From positions 1 through 35,583 of the forward strand of contig CANGAW010000032.1 in assembly GCA_947451925.1 (NCBI GenBank): a stretch of 35,583 nt of DNA, written 5' to 3'. The notes under the pieces were generated by a model. That model was not told the origin of the DNA. It worked only from the letters and a program-made list of their open reading frames with translations, and made no database searches. Position numbers and translations under genes: made by a program. The DNA is from Burkholderiales bacterium (GTDB taxonomy: Bacteria; Pseudomonadota; Gammaproteobacteria; Burkholderiales; Burkholderiaceae_D). Of this stretch, positions 8,361 to 16,832 are shown piece after piece; the first letter of the stretch is position 1; every line of letters begins with the position of its first letter.

Positions 8361-8389
8361 AAATAGCACAAGAAGCTACATTCTACCAA
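8361..8389 (-). promoter_or_regulatory. Candidate pepN promoter
   Basis: On the minus strand TTGGTA (8384-8389), a 17-base spacer and CTATTT (8361-8366) could form a sigma-70 promoter about 20 bases before the pepN start. Both boxes match only partly. Confidence 0.3.
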
Positions 8390-8443
8390 GGAGCTTGATA
8401 CGGGTAAGATGAAACCCTCCCCAATGCGTTCTGGAGAATGTTC

Positions 8444-9076
8444 ATGCGCCGCTTTGTTGTTCTGCTGTTTGTGTTCTTGTCGGGATGCGCCAGCACCCTC
8501 AAAACCGAAGTCACTACATTTCATCAATGGCCGGCAGACGCTAAGGACGAAGCCTTTGTATTTGCACGTACCGAGGCCCAATCGCAAGATTTGCCTTACC
8601 ACCATGTTGAATCGCTGGTACGCGGCGAGCTGCTGCGACTGGGATTGCGAGAAGCCGGGGCAAAAGACAAAGCCACGCTGCGGGTGACGCTTCACTACCG
8701 CATGGAAGAACGCGAACAGCGGGTGCTGGAAACTGTGCTGATCGACTCCTGGTATGGCACGCCCTGGTACGGACCGAATTCATTTCCGCACTGGGCCGCC
8801 GGGCCGGGCGGTGTCTATCCGGTGTATGGTCCGATGTGGCTGGGCATGCCGATGGCCACTACGCAAGAGCGGCGCACTCAGCTATTTCATCGGGAGCTGC
8901 ACATCAGGATAGACAAGCTGGCTGGCACGCAGCCTTTGCTGGATGTGAAGGTGAGCAGCGACGGCAAGGAAGGCAATCTGGTCAAAGTGATGCCTTACCT
9001 GGTCAAGAGTGCCTTCACCGATTTTCCGGGGGCCAGTGGCGTGCCGCGCGTCATTGAATACAAACTCAAAGAGTAA
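8444..9076 (+). CDS. Outer-membrane type lipoprotein, DUF4136-like
   Basis: 210 residues. The ATG at 8444 has GGAG seven bases upstream; the ATG at 8438 is too close to that site. A lipoprotein signal peptide ends in LSGC (Cys15), so the mature protein should be lipidated in the envelope. The rest (ATLRVTLHYRMEEREQ, a Gly/Trp/Pro-rich region around GTPWYGPNSFPHW, and a C-terminal DVKVSSDGKEGNL) fits the DUF4136 family, whose function is unknown. It is transcribed divergently from pepN and ends 32 bases from a convergent small membrane-protein gene. Confidence 0.8.
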   Translation: MRRFVVLLFVFLSGCASTLKTEVTTFHQWPADAKDEAFVFARTEAQSQDLPYHHVESLVRGELLRLGLREAGAKDKATLRVTLHYRMEEREQRVLETVLIDSWYGTPWYGPNSFPHWAAGPGGVYPVYGPMWLGMPMATTQERRTQLFHRELHIRIDKLAGTQPLLDVKVSSDGKEGNLVKVMPYLVKSAFTDFPGASGVPRVIEYKLKE

Positions 9077-9108
9077 TGCCGCAGTGCCACTGGCCTAATG
9101 CCAACGCA

Positions 9109-9273
9109 TCAAGAAAAATACGCTTCCGAACCAAAGGTGATCAAGCCGACCAGCATCACTGCAAAAATCAGCACGATCAATAATTTCCCAAAATGCGGCC
9201 CGTCATCGCTGCCGGCTGGCTGCTCTTCCGGATGCTGCATGGGATTGTCGGCGTTTTTTTCTTGTTCATTCAT
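9109..9273 (-). CDS. Small single-pass membrane protein
   Basis: 54 residues. The ATG at 9273 has AAGGA seven bases upstream. A hydrophilic, acidic N-terminus (NEQEKNADNPMQHPEE) is followed by one hydrophobic helix (LLIVLIFAVMLVGLITFG) near the C-terminus, so a cytoplasmic N-terminus with an inner-membrane anchor is likely. It starts 10 bases after the quinone oxidoreductase stop and is probably cotranscribed with it. I recognise no family. Confidence 0.75.
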   Translation of the reverse strand: MNEQEKNADNPMQHPEEQPAGSDDGPHFGKLLIVLIFAVMLVGLITFGSEAYFS

Positions 9274-9283
9274 GTTCAATCCT

Positions 9284-10258
9284 TCAAGGCAGCAGAATGG
9301 TTGAACCGGTGGTCTTGCGCGACTCCAGGTCAAGATGGGCTTGCTGAACATCTTTCAATGCATAGCGCTGGTTAATGTCTATCTTGACCTTGCCGCTCTC
9401 GACCATGGCAAACAATTCGGCAGCCATGGCATCGAGGTCACTGCGGTTGGCAGCGTAACTAAACAGGCTGGGCCGTGTCACAAACAAAGAGCCGCGCGAA
9501 ACCAGTTCGTTCAATGAAAATGGTGGCACCGGACCCGAGGCCGAACCAAAGCTGACCAGCATGCCGAGCGGCGACAGACAATCCAGCGAACCGATGAAGG
9601 TGTCATTACCAATCGAGTCATACACCACCGGCACACCTTTGCCGCCGGTGAGTTCTTTAACGCGCTCAACGAAATTTTCTTTGTTGTAGTTGATCACATG
9701 GGTGCAGCCATGGGCTTTGGCCAGCTCGCCTTTTTCATCCGAGCCGACAGTGCCTATCATGGTCACACCGAGTGCCCGTGCCCACTGGCAGGCGATTAAG
9801 CCAACACCACCGGCGGCGGCATGAAACAGAATGGTTTCGCCACCTTTCAACGGGAAGGTGCGGCGAAACAGGTATTGCACTGTCAGGCCTTGCAGCATCA
9901 TGGCCGCAGCGGTTTCGTAACTGATTGCGTCGGGCAGCTTCACCAGACTCGCAGCGGGCATGACGCGTTCATCGGCATAAGCACCAGGCGGGCGGCCAGC
10001 ATAAGCCACACGGTCACCGACCTTGACATGACTGACGCCCTCACCAACGGCTAATACTTCGCCTGCACCTTCCATGCCCAGGCCAGAGGGCAGCGGCTGC
10101 GGATACAGGCCGGTACGAAAATACACGTCAATGTAATTAAGACCAATAGCGTGATGCCGGATGCGAACTTCGCCAGCACCGGGCTGACCGACTTCGACAT
10201 CGACGTATTCCATCACCTCGGGACCACCGTTGCTGAAACATTTAATTGCTTTTGCCAT
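9284..10258 (-). CDS. qor: NADPH:quinone oxidoreductase (zinc-independent MDR family)
   Basis: 324 residues, the usual size of QorA-type enzymes. The N-terminal GroES-like domain contains GLNYIDVYFRTGLYP, and the Rossmann signature AAAGGVG is at 147-153. The zinc ligands of alcohol dehydrogenases are missing, as expected for quinone reductases. It probably reduces quinones or enones with NADPH in the cytoplasm; the natural substrate is not evident from sequence. It lies 54 bases downstream of the SDR gene and upstream of the small membrane protein, forming a likely three-gene operon. Confidence 0.93.
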   Translation of the reverse strand: MAKAIKCFSNGGPEVMEYVDVEVGQPGAGEVRIRHHAIGLNYIDVYFRTGLYPQPLPSGLGMEGAGEVLAVGEGVSHVKVGDRVAYAGRPPGAYADERVMPAASLVKLPDAISYETAAAMMLQGLTVQYLFRRTFPLKGGETILFHAAAGGVGLIACQWARALGVTMIGTVGSDEKGELAKAHGCTHVINYNKENFVERVKELTGGKGVPVVYDSIGNDTFIGSLDCLSPLGMLVSFGSASGPVPPFSLNELVSRGSLFVTRPSLFSYAANRSDLDAMAAELFAMVESGKVKIDINQRYALKDVQQAHLDLESRKTTGSTILLP

Positions 10259-10312
10259 GATTGCCTGCCTTATTTGTCCAAAAAACGAAGCGCAATGATA
10301 ACGCCAAAATTA

Positions 10313-11095
10313 TCAGTAAGTGCCCGGATAGGCACCACCATCGAGGAGAATATTCTGTCCGGTCATATAGCCGGCATGGCTGCTGCACAGAAAAGCGCAA
10401 AACGCGCCGAACTCGGCCGGATTACCAAAACGTCGCGCCGGATTCGCTGCACGATGCTGCTCAATAAGCTCGGCTGCATCGCGTCCACCGGCCTTGGCCA
10501 TCGCATTGAGGGTGGTCTTCAGACGATCTGTCTCAAACGCCCCGGGCAATAAATTATTGATGGTGACATTGGCGGCAACGGTTTTACGCGCCACACCGGC
10601 AACGAAACCGGTCAGACCAGAACGTGCGCCATTGGATAAACCCAGAATATCAATCGGTGCTTTCACCGCACTGGAAGTGATGTTGATGATACGGCCAAAA
10701 CCGCGGGCCATCATGCCGTCTACCGTTGCTTTAATCAGTTCGATGGGTGTGAGCATATTGGCGTCTAGCGCGGCGATCCAGTGTTCGCGTTGCCAGTTGC
10801 GAAAGTCTCCCGGTGGCGGACCGCCGGCATTGGTGACCAGAATATCGGGATGCGGACAAGCTGCCAGCGCCGCAGCCCGCCCTTCTGCGGTGGTGATGTC
10901 ACATGCCACGGTAGTAATTGTGGCCGTTGGTGCGCTCTGGCGAATTTCTGCTGCGGTCGCTTCCAGTATTGCTGGCGTGCGTGCGACCAGTGTGACATTA
11001 ACGCCTTCGGCAGCCAGTGCTTCGGCGCAGCCGCGTCCCAAACCTTTACTCGCCCCGCACACGAGTGCGGACTTCCCTTTGATGCCTAAATCCAT
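10313..11095 (-). CDS. SDR-family oxidoreductase lacking the catalytic Tyr-Lys pair
   Basis: 260 residues with the classical SDR fold: the cofactor loop GASKGLG (14-20), NAGG near residue 90, and the ITSS segment. Counting from Ser141, the Tyr position (+13) is Ser154 and the Lys position (+17) is Arg158, in LGLSNGARSGLTGF, so the YxxxK motif is absent. It may be a divergent dehydrogenase or a non-catalytic binding protein. I recall similar SDRs with this motif in proteobacteria but cannot verify it. AGGAG lies six bases before the ATG. The qor gene follows. Confidence 0.88.
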   Translation of the reverse strand: MDLGIKGKSALVCGASKGLGRGCAEALAAEGVNVTLVARTPAILEATAAEIRQSAPTATITTVACDITTAEGRAAALAACPHPDILVTNAGGPPPGDFRNWQREHWIAALDANMLTPIELIKATVDGMMARGFGRIINITSSAVKAPIDILGLSNGARSGLTGFVAGVARKTVAANVTINNLLPGAFETDRLKTTLNAMAKAGGRDAAELIEQHRAANPARRFGNPAEFGAFCAFLCSSHAGYMTGQNILLDGGAYPGTY

Positions 11096-11328
11096 GTGGC
11101 TCTCCTGATTATTTTTTTATTTGAAGCGAAGGCGATTGTACTGCCACCTTCAGGCTTAGCAATTCGGCATCAGGCAAGCACTGCCCTGCACAGTTTTTAG
11201 CACCTTCGCTGTGTTAAAATCTTCGCCCTAATCGACCGCCTGCAGCGGAACATCTCGTTCCCTCCCCGTTCAAAATACGGCACCACGCGGATCGCCAGGC
11301 ACTCAACCTAGCTCCAGAAAGACTCAAG
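11096..11328. promoter_or_regulatory. Divergent intergenic region upstream of yebC
   Basis: This spacer separates the SDR gene (minus) from yebC (plus). A possible yebC -10 element TAAAAT lies at 11215-11220, about 110 bases before the start codon, with a T-rich stretch 17 bases upstream as a poor -35. The long leader holds no recognised riboswitch or gene. Confidence 0.35.
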
Positions 11329-12054
11329 ATGGCAGGACATAGCAAATGGGCCAACATCAAGCACAAGAAAGCCGCGACGGATGCCAAGCGCGGCAAGATA
11401 TGGACGCGCCTGATTAAAGAAATCACGGTCGCGGCCCGCATGGGTGGTGGTGATATCCCGAGCAATCCGCGTTTGCGGCTGGCCGTCGATAAAGCAGCTG
11501 ATGCCAATATGCCCAAAGATAACGTCACCCGTGCCATTCAACGCGGCACCGGCGGACTCGATGGCGTGAACTACGAAGAAATTCGCTACGAAGGTTATGG
11601 CATCAATGGCGCCGCGATCATAGTCGACTGCATGACCGACAACCGGGTGCGCACGGTGGCTGAAGTACGCCACGCTTTTGCCAAATTTGGCGGCAATATG
11701 GGAACCGAAGGCTCAGTCGCGTTTTTGTTCAAGCATTGCGGCCAGTTGCTGTTTGCGCCTGGCGTGAATGAAGACGCACTGATGGAAGCGGCACTCGACG
11801 CTGGCGCGGAAGACGTGCTTGCTGACGAAGAAGGCGGTTTTGAAGTGTTGTGCGATCCGTATGAGTTTTCTGCGATCCGCGAAACGCTGGAAAAAGCCGG
11901 CTTCAAAGCAGAGATGGCGGAAATTACGATGAAGCCGTCAACGGAAACCGAATTTTCCGGCGACGACGCCGTCAAGATGCAAAAGCTGCTGGACGCTCTG
12001 GAAAACCTCGACGATGTGCAAGAGGTTTATACCAACGCCATCATCAACGAATAA
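11329..12054 (+). CDS. yebC: YebC/PmpR-family protein
   Basis: 241 residues, normal for the family. The N-terminus [20 protein letters not shown] is the family hallmark, followed by [18 protein letters not shown] and the internal [19 protein letters not shown] segment. YebC-type proteins are described as DNA-binding regulators, and some relatives act in translation of proline stretches or activate mitochondrial translation; which applies here cannot be read from the sequence. It begins a long co-directional run that continues with purD 63 bases downstream. Confidence 0.95.
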   Translation: MAGHSKWANIKHKKAATDAKRGKIWTRLIKEITVAARMGGGDIPSNPRLRLAVDKAADANMPKDNVTRAIQRGTGGLDGVNYEEIRYEGYGINGAAIIVDCMTDNRVRTVAEVRHAFAKFGGNMGTEGSVAFLFKHCGQLLFAPGVNEDALMEAALDAGAEDVLADEEGGFEVLCDPYEFSAIRETLEKAGFKAEMAEITMKPSTETEFSGDDAVKMQKLLDALENLDDVQEVYTNAIINE

Positions 12055-12097
12055 TCAGCAAAATATTCAGCCAAATATTGAGCTAAACAATCAGCCT
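12050..12097 (+). repeat. Four imperfect 12-bp tandem repeats
   Basis: Units AATAATCAGCAA, AATATTCAGCCA, AATATTGAGCTA and AACAATCAGCCT run head to tail from the yebC stop codon into the yebC-purD spacer. They are AT-rich relative to both neighbours. No function is apparent. Confidence 0.6.
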
Positions 12098-12117
12098 AAC
12101 GGACGCACTGTTAAACA

Positions 12118-13392
12118 ATGAAAATTCTTGTCGTAGGCTCTGGTGGACGCGAACATGCGCTGGCCTGGAAACTGGCTCAGTCGGAGCGGATTCAAATGGT
12201 GGCCGTCGCTCCCGGCAATGCCGGCACGGCACTCGATTCGCGCATGGAAAATGTCGCCATTACTGACCCGACCCTGCTGGCAGACTTTGCGCAACGCGAA
12301 CAAATTGCATTGACCGTAGTAGGTCCGGAAACACCACTGGCTGCTGGCATCGTCGATATTTTCCGCGCCCGTGGACTGAAAATTTTTGGACCGACAAAAG
12401 CAGCGGCACAACTGGAAAGCTCGAAGGATTTTGCCAAGGCCTTCATGACCCGGCACCAGATTCCAACGGCGAAATACCAGACTTTTTCTGACGCAAAAGC
12501 AGCACATCAGTATATCGATGAACAAGGCGCGCCGATTGTCATCAAAGCCGATGGCCTGGCCGCGGGCAAAGGCGTGGTGGTCGCCACCACACTGGAAGAA
12601 GCGCATGCCGCCATCGACATGATGTTGTCCGACAATCACTTCGGTGATGCTGGCGCACGCGTGGTGGTGGAAGAATTTCTCGAAGGCGAAGAAGCCAGCT
12701 TTATCGTGATGGTAGATGGTAAAAATATTCTGCCGCTGGCAACCAGCCAGGATCACAAGCGTTTGCTGGACCATGACGAAGGACCGAACACCGGTGGCAT
12801 GGGTGCCTACTCGCCAGCGCCAGTGGTCACCCCTGAGCTGCATGCACGGGTGATCCGTGAAATCATCCAGCCCACCGTGCAGGGCATGGCCAAGGACGGC
12901 ATTCCGTTCACAGGCTTTTTATACGCCGGCCTGATGATTGACGCCAAAGGCAACGCCAAAACACTGGAGTTCAACTGCCGCATGGGCGACCCGGAAACGC
13001 AACCCATTATGGCGCGCCTGAAAACCGATCTGGTCACGGTAATGGAACACGCCATTGACGGCACGCTGGACAAGGTTGAACTGAACTGGGACCGGCGCAC
13101 AGCATTGGGCGTGGTCATGGCTGCGGGTAGCTATCCTGACGCGCCACGTAAAGGCGACGTCATTACCGGCCTGCCGGCCGAAGATGCCAATAGCGTCTGC
13201 TTTCACGCCGGCACGGTACTGGAAAACAAACAAGTCATTACCGCCGGTGGCCGCGTGCTATGCGTAGTCGGCTTGGGCGACAGTGTGAAGATGGCACAAA
13301 AATATGCCTACGACGCACTCGACCAGATCCGTTTCGACGGCATGCAGTTCCGCCGCGATATTGGCTGGCGTGCGCTGAAACGGCCCGTTTGA
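12118..13392 (+). CDS. purD: Phosphoribosylamine-glycine ligase
   Basis: 424 residues, the normal length. It catalyses ATP-dependent joining of glycine to 5-phosphoribosylamine, the second step of purine synthesis. Seen: N-terminal [15 protein letters not shown], the ATP-grasp features DGLAAGKGV and [24 protein letters not shown], and the C-terminal [11 protein letters not shown] metal-binding segment. An in-frame stop two codons upstream fixes the ATG at 12118 as the earliest start. The ribosome site is weak. hemF follows after 34 bases. Confidence 0.97.
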   Translation: MKILVVGSGGREHALAWKLAQSERIQMVAVAPGNAGTALDSRMENVAITDPTLLADFAQREQIALTVVGPETPLAAGIVDIFRARGLKIFGPTKAAAQLESSKDFAKAFMTRHQIPTAKYQTFSDAKAAHQYIDEQGAPIVIKADGLAAGKGVVVATTLEEAHAAIDMMLSDNHFGDAGARVVVEEFLEGEEASFIVMVDGKNILPLATSQDHKRLLDHDEGPNTGGMGAYSPAPVVTPELHARVIREIIQPTVQGMAKDGIPFTGFLYAGLMIDAKGNAKTLEFNCRMGDPETQPIMARLKTDLVTVMEHAIDGTLDKVELNWDRRTALGVVMAAGSYPDAPRKGDVITGLPAEDANSVCFHAGTVLENKQVITAGGRVLCVVGLGDSVKMAQKYAYDALDQIRFDGMQFRRDIGWRALKRPV

Positions 13393-13426
13393 TTCCGCCC
13401 TATTTTTATTGAATATACCCACGACC

Positions 13427-14338
13427 ATGACAGCACCCAACACCACTGAAGTCAAAGCCTGGCTACTCGCCCTGCAAGCGCGCATCGTTGCAGCGGTCGA
13501 AGAAGTCGACGGCAAATCGTTCATCAGCGACAGCTGGGAACGGCCAGAAGGTGGCGGCGGGCTTTCGCGCCTGATCGAAGAAGGCAATGTGCTGGAGCGC
13601 GGCGGCATCGGTTTTTCGCATGTCAAAGGCAGCAATCTGCCGCCTTCAGCGGCAGCAAACCGGCCTGATCTGGCTGGCAGTGCGTGGGAAGCAATGGGTG
13701 TCTCACTGGTTTTTCATCCGCGTAATCCGTATGCGCCAACGGTGCATATGAATGTACGTTTCTTTACCACCCTCGGTGCAGATAAACAGCCGGTCTGGTG
13801 GTTTGGCGGCGGCATGGACTTAACGCCCTATTACGGCTTTGCTGAAGATGCGCGCCATTTTCACCAGACCTGCCACGATGCGTTGGCGCCCCATGATGCT
13901 GAGTTGTATCCGCGGTTCAAAACATGGTGTGACGAGTATTTTTATCTGAAGCATCGCAAGGAAGCGCGTGGCGTCGGCGGTGTGTTCTTTGATGATTTCA
14001 ATGCACCCGGCTTTGCTCCCAGTTTTGCGATGACGCAAAGCGTGGGCGACAGTTTTATCAACGCCTATGTGCCTATCCTGAAGCGCCGCAAAGACACCCC
14101 TTATGGTGAACGCGAGCGTGACTTCCAGGCCTATCGTCGTGGTCGCTATGTCGAATTCAATCTGGTGTTTGACCGCGGCACCCATTTTGGCTTGCAATCA
14201 GGCGGACGCACGGAATCGATCCTGATGTCGCTGCCGCCTGTCGTCAAATGGCGCTACGACTGGAAGCCGGAAGATGGCTCGCCTGAAGCACGTCTGTATA
14301 CTGACTTCCTGCCGCATCGTGACTGGCTGGCTGCGTGA
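13427..14338 (+). CDS. hemF: Oxygen-dependent coproporphyrinogen III oxidase
   Basis: 303 residues from the ATG at 13427; an in-frame TTG six codons upstream is less likely. It oxidatively decarboxylates coproporphyrinogen III to protoporphyrinogen IX in aerobic heme synthesis. Family segments seen include [56 protein letters not shown] and [21 protein letters not shown] in consecutive pieces. The C-terminus overlaps the nadD start in a GTGA arrangement, suggesting translational coupling. Confidence 0.97.
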   Translation: MTAPNTTEVKAWLLALQARIVAAVEEVDGKSFISDSWERPEGGGGLSRLIEEGNVLERGGIGFSHVKGSNLPPSAAANRPDLAGSAWEAMGVSLVFHPRNPYAPTVHMNVRFFTTLGADKQPVWWFGGGMDLTPYYGFAEDARHFHQTCHDALAPHDAELYPRFKTWCDEYFYLKHRKEARGVGGVFFDDFNAPGFAPSFAMTQSVGDSFINAYVPILKRRKDTPYGERERDFQAYRRGRYVEFNLVFDRGTHFGLQSGGRTESILMSLPPVVKWRYDWKPEDGSPEARLYTDFLPHRDWLAA

Positions 14339-14988
14339 GTGCAAGCTGCATTCTGATTTTTGGTGGCAGTTTCGATCCGGTGCATGATGGCCACCTTGGC
14401 CTGGCCCGTTATTTTTCGACTTTGCTGCAAGCGGATGCACTACGATTGATCCCTGCCGGCCAACCCTGGCAAAAGCCGCAGCTGGCAACGGCGGCAAGTC
14501 ATAGAATTGCGATGCTGCGACTGGCCTTTGCCAATTGGCCCAGCCCGGTGCAGATCGACGAACAAGAAGTGCTGCGCGAGCAGCCAAGTTACACCATTGA
14601 TACCTTGCGCGCGCTGCGCAAAGAATTGGGGCCTGTTGTTTCGTTGGCTCTGATGATGGGTGCAGACCAATTACAAAATCTGCACACCTGGCGCGAGTGG
14701 CAACAATTATTTGATTATGCCAACCTGTGCGTAGCAGCCAGACCCGGCTTTCAGACTGAGCATGACGGGCTGGCGCCCGAAGTGAGCAGAGAAATATCGC
14801 GACGCAGCGCGAGCGCGGCGCAAATTCGCACCACCCCTTGTGGTCTTATTTTCGTGGCGCCCAATCTTGCACTGGATATATCCGCAACCCAGATCAGGCA
14901 GTCATTGCAGCACAGCTCACGGCCAGGCTTACCCGTGCCAGAGGCAGTGCTAGACTACATTCAACAACATCATTTATATCAAAGCTAA
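14335..14988 (+). CDS. nadD: Nicotinate-nucleotide adenylyltransferase
   Basis: 217 residues starting with GTG at 14335, whose last two bases begin the hemF stop codon. It adenylates nicotinate mononucleotide in NAD synthesis. The nucleotidyltransferase motif [12 protein letters not shown] is at residues 10-21, and the C-terminal ISATQIR matches the family's ISxTxIR motif. rsfS begins three bases after the stop codon; nadD-rsfS-rlmH adjacency is common in bacteria. Confidence 0.95.
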   Translation: MSASCILIFGGSFDPVHDGHLGLARYFSTLLQADALRLIPAGQPWQKPQLATAASHRIAMLRLAFANWPSPVQIDEQEVLREQPSYTIDTLRALRKELGPVVSLALMMGADQLQNLHTWREWQQLFDYANLCVAARPGFQTEHDGLAPEVSREISRRSASAAQIRTTPCGLIFVAPNLALDISATQIRQSLQHSSRPGLPVPEAVLDYIQQHHLYQS

Positions 14989-14991
14989 TTC

Positions 14992-15699
14992 ATGGACATT
15001 AAAAAACTGCACGCCTTAGTCGTTGACGCCCTTGAGGACGTCAAAGCACAAGACATCCAGGTATTCGATACCTCCCACTTAACCAGCCTGTTTGACCGCA
15101 TTGCGGTGGCGTCCGGTACTTCCAACCGGCAAACCAAGGCACTGGCTGCTTCTGTTCGCGACAAGGTCAAGCAAGCCGGCGGCACGGTACTGAGCGTTGA
15201 AGGCGAAACCACAGGCGAATGGGTGCTGGTTGACCTGGGCGACATGATCGTCCACGTGATGCAGCCAACTATTCGTGCTTATTACAGACTGGAAGAAATC
15301 TGGGGCGAAAAAGAAATCAAGCTCGGTGCGGCCAAGCGTGTTTCTACCGCCAGCAAAACAGCCAGTGTCAAAGAAGAACGCAAGATTTCCCGCCACCTGA
15401 CCACCAGCCAGCCGGAAGCCAATGCAGTGATCGAAAAGGCACCGCGTTCGATTGCCAAGAAATCGACAGTTAAAAAAGTGGCCGCGAAAAAAGTCGCCAC
15501 GAAAAAAGCGGTACCAAAAAACACGATCAAAATTGCACTGAAGACGCCAAAGAAAACCGCTGCCAGCAAAACACCGGCTGCGAAAAAGCCACGTGCTCCA
15601 GCGGCAAAAACAGCAGCTAAACCAGCAACGAAGACAGCCAGCAAGACGGCAGCCAAAACACCCGTGCGCCGCACTGCCGCCAAAAAGACGGTCAAGTAA
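14992..15699 (+). CDS. rsfS: Ribosomal silencing factor RsfS with long Lys/Ala-rich tail
   Basis: 235 residues. Residues 1 to about 105 are a complete RsfS/DUF143 domain (KAQDIQVFDTSHLTSLFDRI, GEWVLVDLGDMIVHVM, then the IRAYYRLEEIWG end). This domain binds ribosomal protein uL14 and blocks subunit joining. Residues about 111-235 form a low-complexity basic extension rich in KKVAAKK, AAKTAAK and KTA units, so the protein is about twice the usual length. The tail resembles histone H1-like bacterial tails and could bind RNA or DNA, which is inference. It lies between nadD and rlmH. Confidence 0.93.
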   Translation: MDIKKLHALVVDALEDVKAQDIQVFDTSHLTSLFDRIAVASGTSNRQTKALAASVRDKVKQAGGTVLSVEGETTGEWVLVDLGDMIVHVMQPTIRAYYRLEEIWGEKEIKLGAAKRVSTASKTASVKEERKISRHLTTSQPEANAVIEKAPRSIAKKSTVKKVAAKKVATKKAVPKNTIKIALKTPKKTAASKTPAAKKPRAPAAKTAAKPATKTASKTAAKTPVRRTAAKKTVK

Positions 15700-15711
15700 G
15701 TCAGGCCGGCC

Positions 15712-16188
15712 ATGCAGCTCATTATTGCCGCAGTCGGTCACAAGATGCCGGCATGGATAGAAGCCGGTGTCGCAGAATATGCGAAGCGCATGCCACCGGA
15801 ATGCCGTCTGCTGCTCAAAGAAATCAAACCGGTCGATCGCTCCAGCAGCAAGACGGCCGAAACGGTGATGAGTCTGGAGCGTAGCCGCATTGAAGCCGTA
15901 TTTCCCAAGGGTGGACGGGTGGTGGCGCTCGATGAACATGGCCGGGATTTGACGACTATGCAATTGTCGCAACACCTGACTGAGTGGCAACAACAAGGCG
16001 GGGATGTTACATTCGTCATCGGCGGCGCAGATGGCCTTGATGCGACGCTGAAAAAAAATGCCGATATGCTGATGAGGGTGTCGAGTCTGACACTTCCGCA
16101 TGGCATGGTGCGTGTGCTTTTGGCCGAGCAGCTGTATCGCGCCTGGTCCATCACGCAGAATCACCCCTACCATCGCGCCTCGCTTTAA
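15712..16188 (+). CDS. rlmH: 23S rRNA pseudouridine-1915 N3-methyltransferase
   Basis: 158 residues, typical for RlmH, a SPOUT-class SAM-dependent enzyme that methylates pseudouridine 1915 of 23S rRNA in assembled ribosomes. The SAM-binding loop FVIGGADGL and the C-terminal knot with [18 protein letters not shown] followed by NHPYHR are all present. It starts 13 bases after rsfS and is followed by maf after 23 bases. Confidence 0.97.
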   Translation: MQLIIAAVGHKMPAWIEAGVAEYAKRMPPECRLLLKEIKPVDRSSSKTAETVMSLERSRIEAVFPKGGRVVALDEHGRDLTTMQLSQHLTEWQQQGGDVTFVIGGADGLDATLKKNADMLMRVSSLTLPHGMVRVLLAEQLYRAWSITQNHPYHRASL

Positions 16189-16211
16189 GCTCACTCGACA
16201 AGGGCAGTTTC

Positions 16212-16832
16212 ATGGCAATTGCAGACCAGAAGATCTATCTTGCATCAAACAGCCCTCGCCGCCGTGAATTGCTGCGGCAAATAGGCGTTGAATTCGAATT
16301 GCTGATGTCGCGTGACAATGGCCTGCGCAGCGGCATCGTCTCTGAAGTGCCGCATGCGGGAGAAGCGCCTTTCGATTACGTAGCCCGCATTGCCCGTGAA
16401 AAAGCCGAAATGGGCTGGACCAATTTAATCTGGCGCAAACTGCCGCAACGTCCGGTGCTGGCAGCCGACACGACCGTCACCATTAATGGCGTGATCCTCG
16501 GCAAGCCAGCCAATATGCAAGAGGCCGTTGCCACCTTGCGTCTGCTCTCCGGTAACACCCATCAGGTACTGACCAGTGTGGCGGTAATTGCGAACGAAAA
16601 ACTCAATCAGATCGTGCAGGTTTCTGAAGTGCGCTTTGGCGAACTGACTGACGCTATGTTGCGCGCCTATTGCGCGTTACCCGAGCCCTATGACAAGGCC
16701 GGTGGCTATGCAGTGCAGGGTTATGCGGCGCAATTTATCGAACATATTTCCGGCAGCTATTCCGGCATCATGGGACTGCCCCTGTTCGAGACCACTCAAC
16801 TCCTGCATCAGGCAGGAATCAAGACCTTATGA
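16212..16832 (+). CDS. maf: Maf-family nucleotide pyrophosphatase
   Basis: 206 residues. Maf proteins hydrolyse non-canonical or modified nucleoside triphosphates (dTTP/UTP, m7GTP or pseudo-UTP types, depending on subgroup). The N-terminal ASNSPRRRELL, the middle LAADTTVTINGVILGKP and the C-terminal YDKAGGYAVQGYAA and ISGSYSGIMGLP segments are family hallmarks. The substrate subgroup was not determined. The stop overlaps the rng start by four bases (ATGA). Confidence 0.95.
   Translation: MAIADQKIYLASNSPRRRELLRQIGVEFELLMSRDNGLRSGIVSEVPHAGEAPFDYVARIAREKAEMGWTNLIWRKLPQRPVLAADTTVTINGVILGKPANMQEAVATLRLLSGNTHQVLTSVAVIANEKLNQIVQVSEVRFGELTDAMLRAYCALPEPYDKAGGYAVQGYAAQFIEHISGSYSGIMGLPLFETTQLLHQAGIKTL

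Noticed and set aside
12091..12843. Minus-strand open frame of 250 codons
   Set aside because: It is antisense to purD, with Cys/His/Phe-rich low-quality composition and no start signal.
15079..16194. Minus-strand open frame of 371 codons
   Set aside because: It is antisense to rsfS and rlmH. The Lys/Ala-rich rsfS tail gives few stop codons on the other strand, which explains its length.
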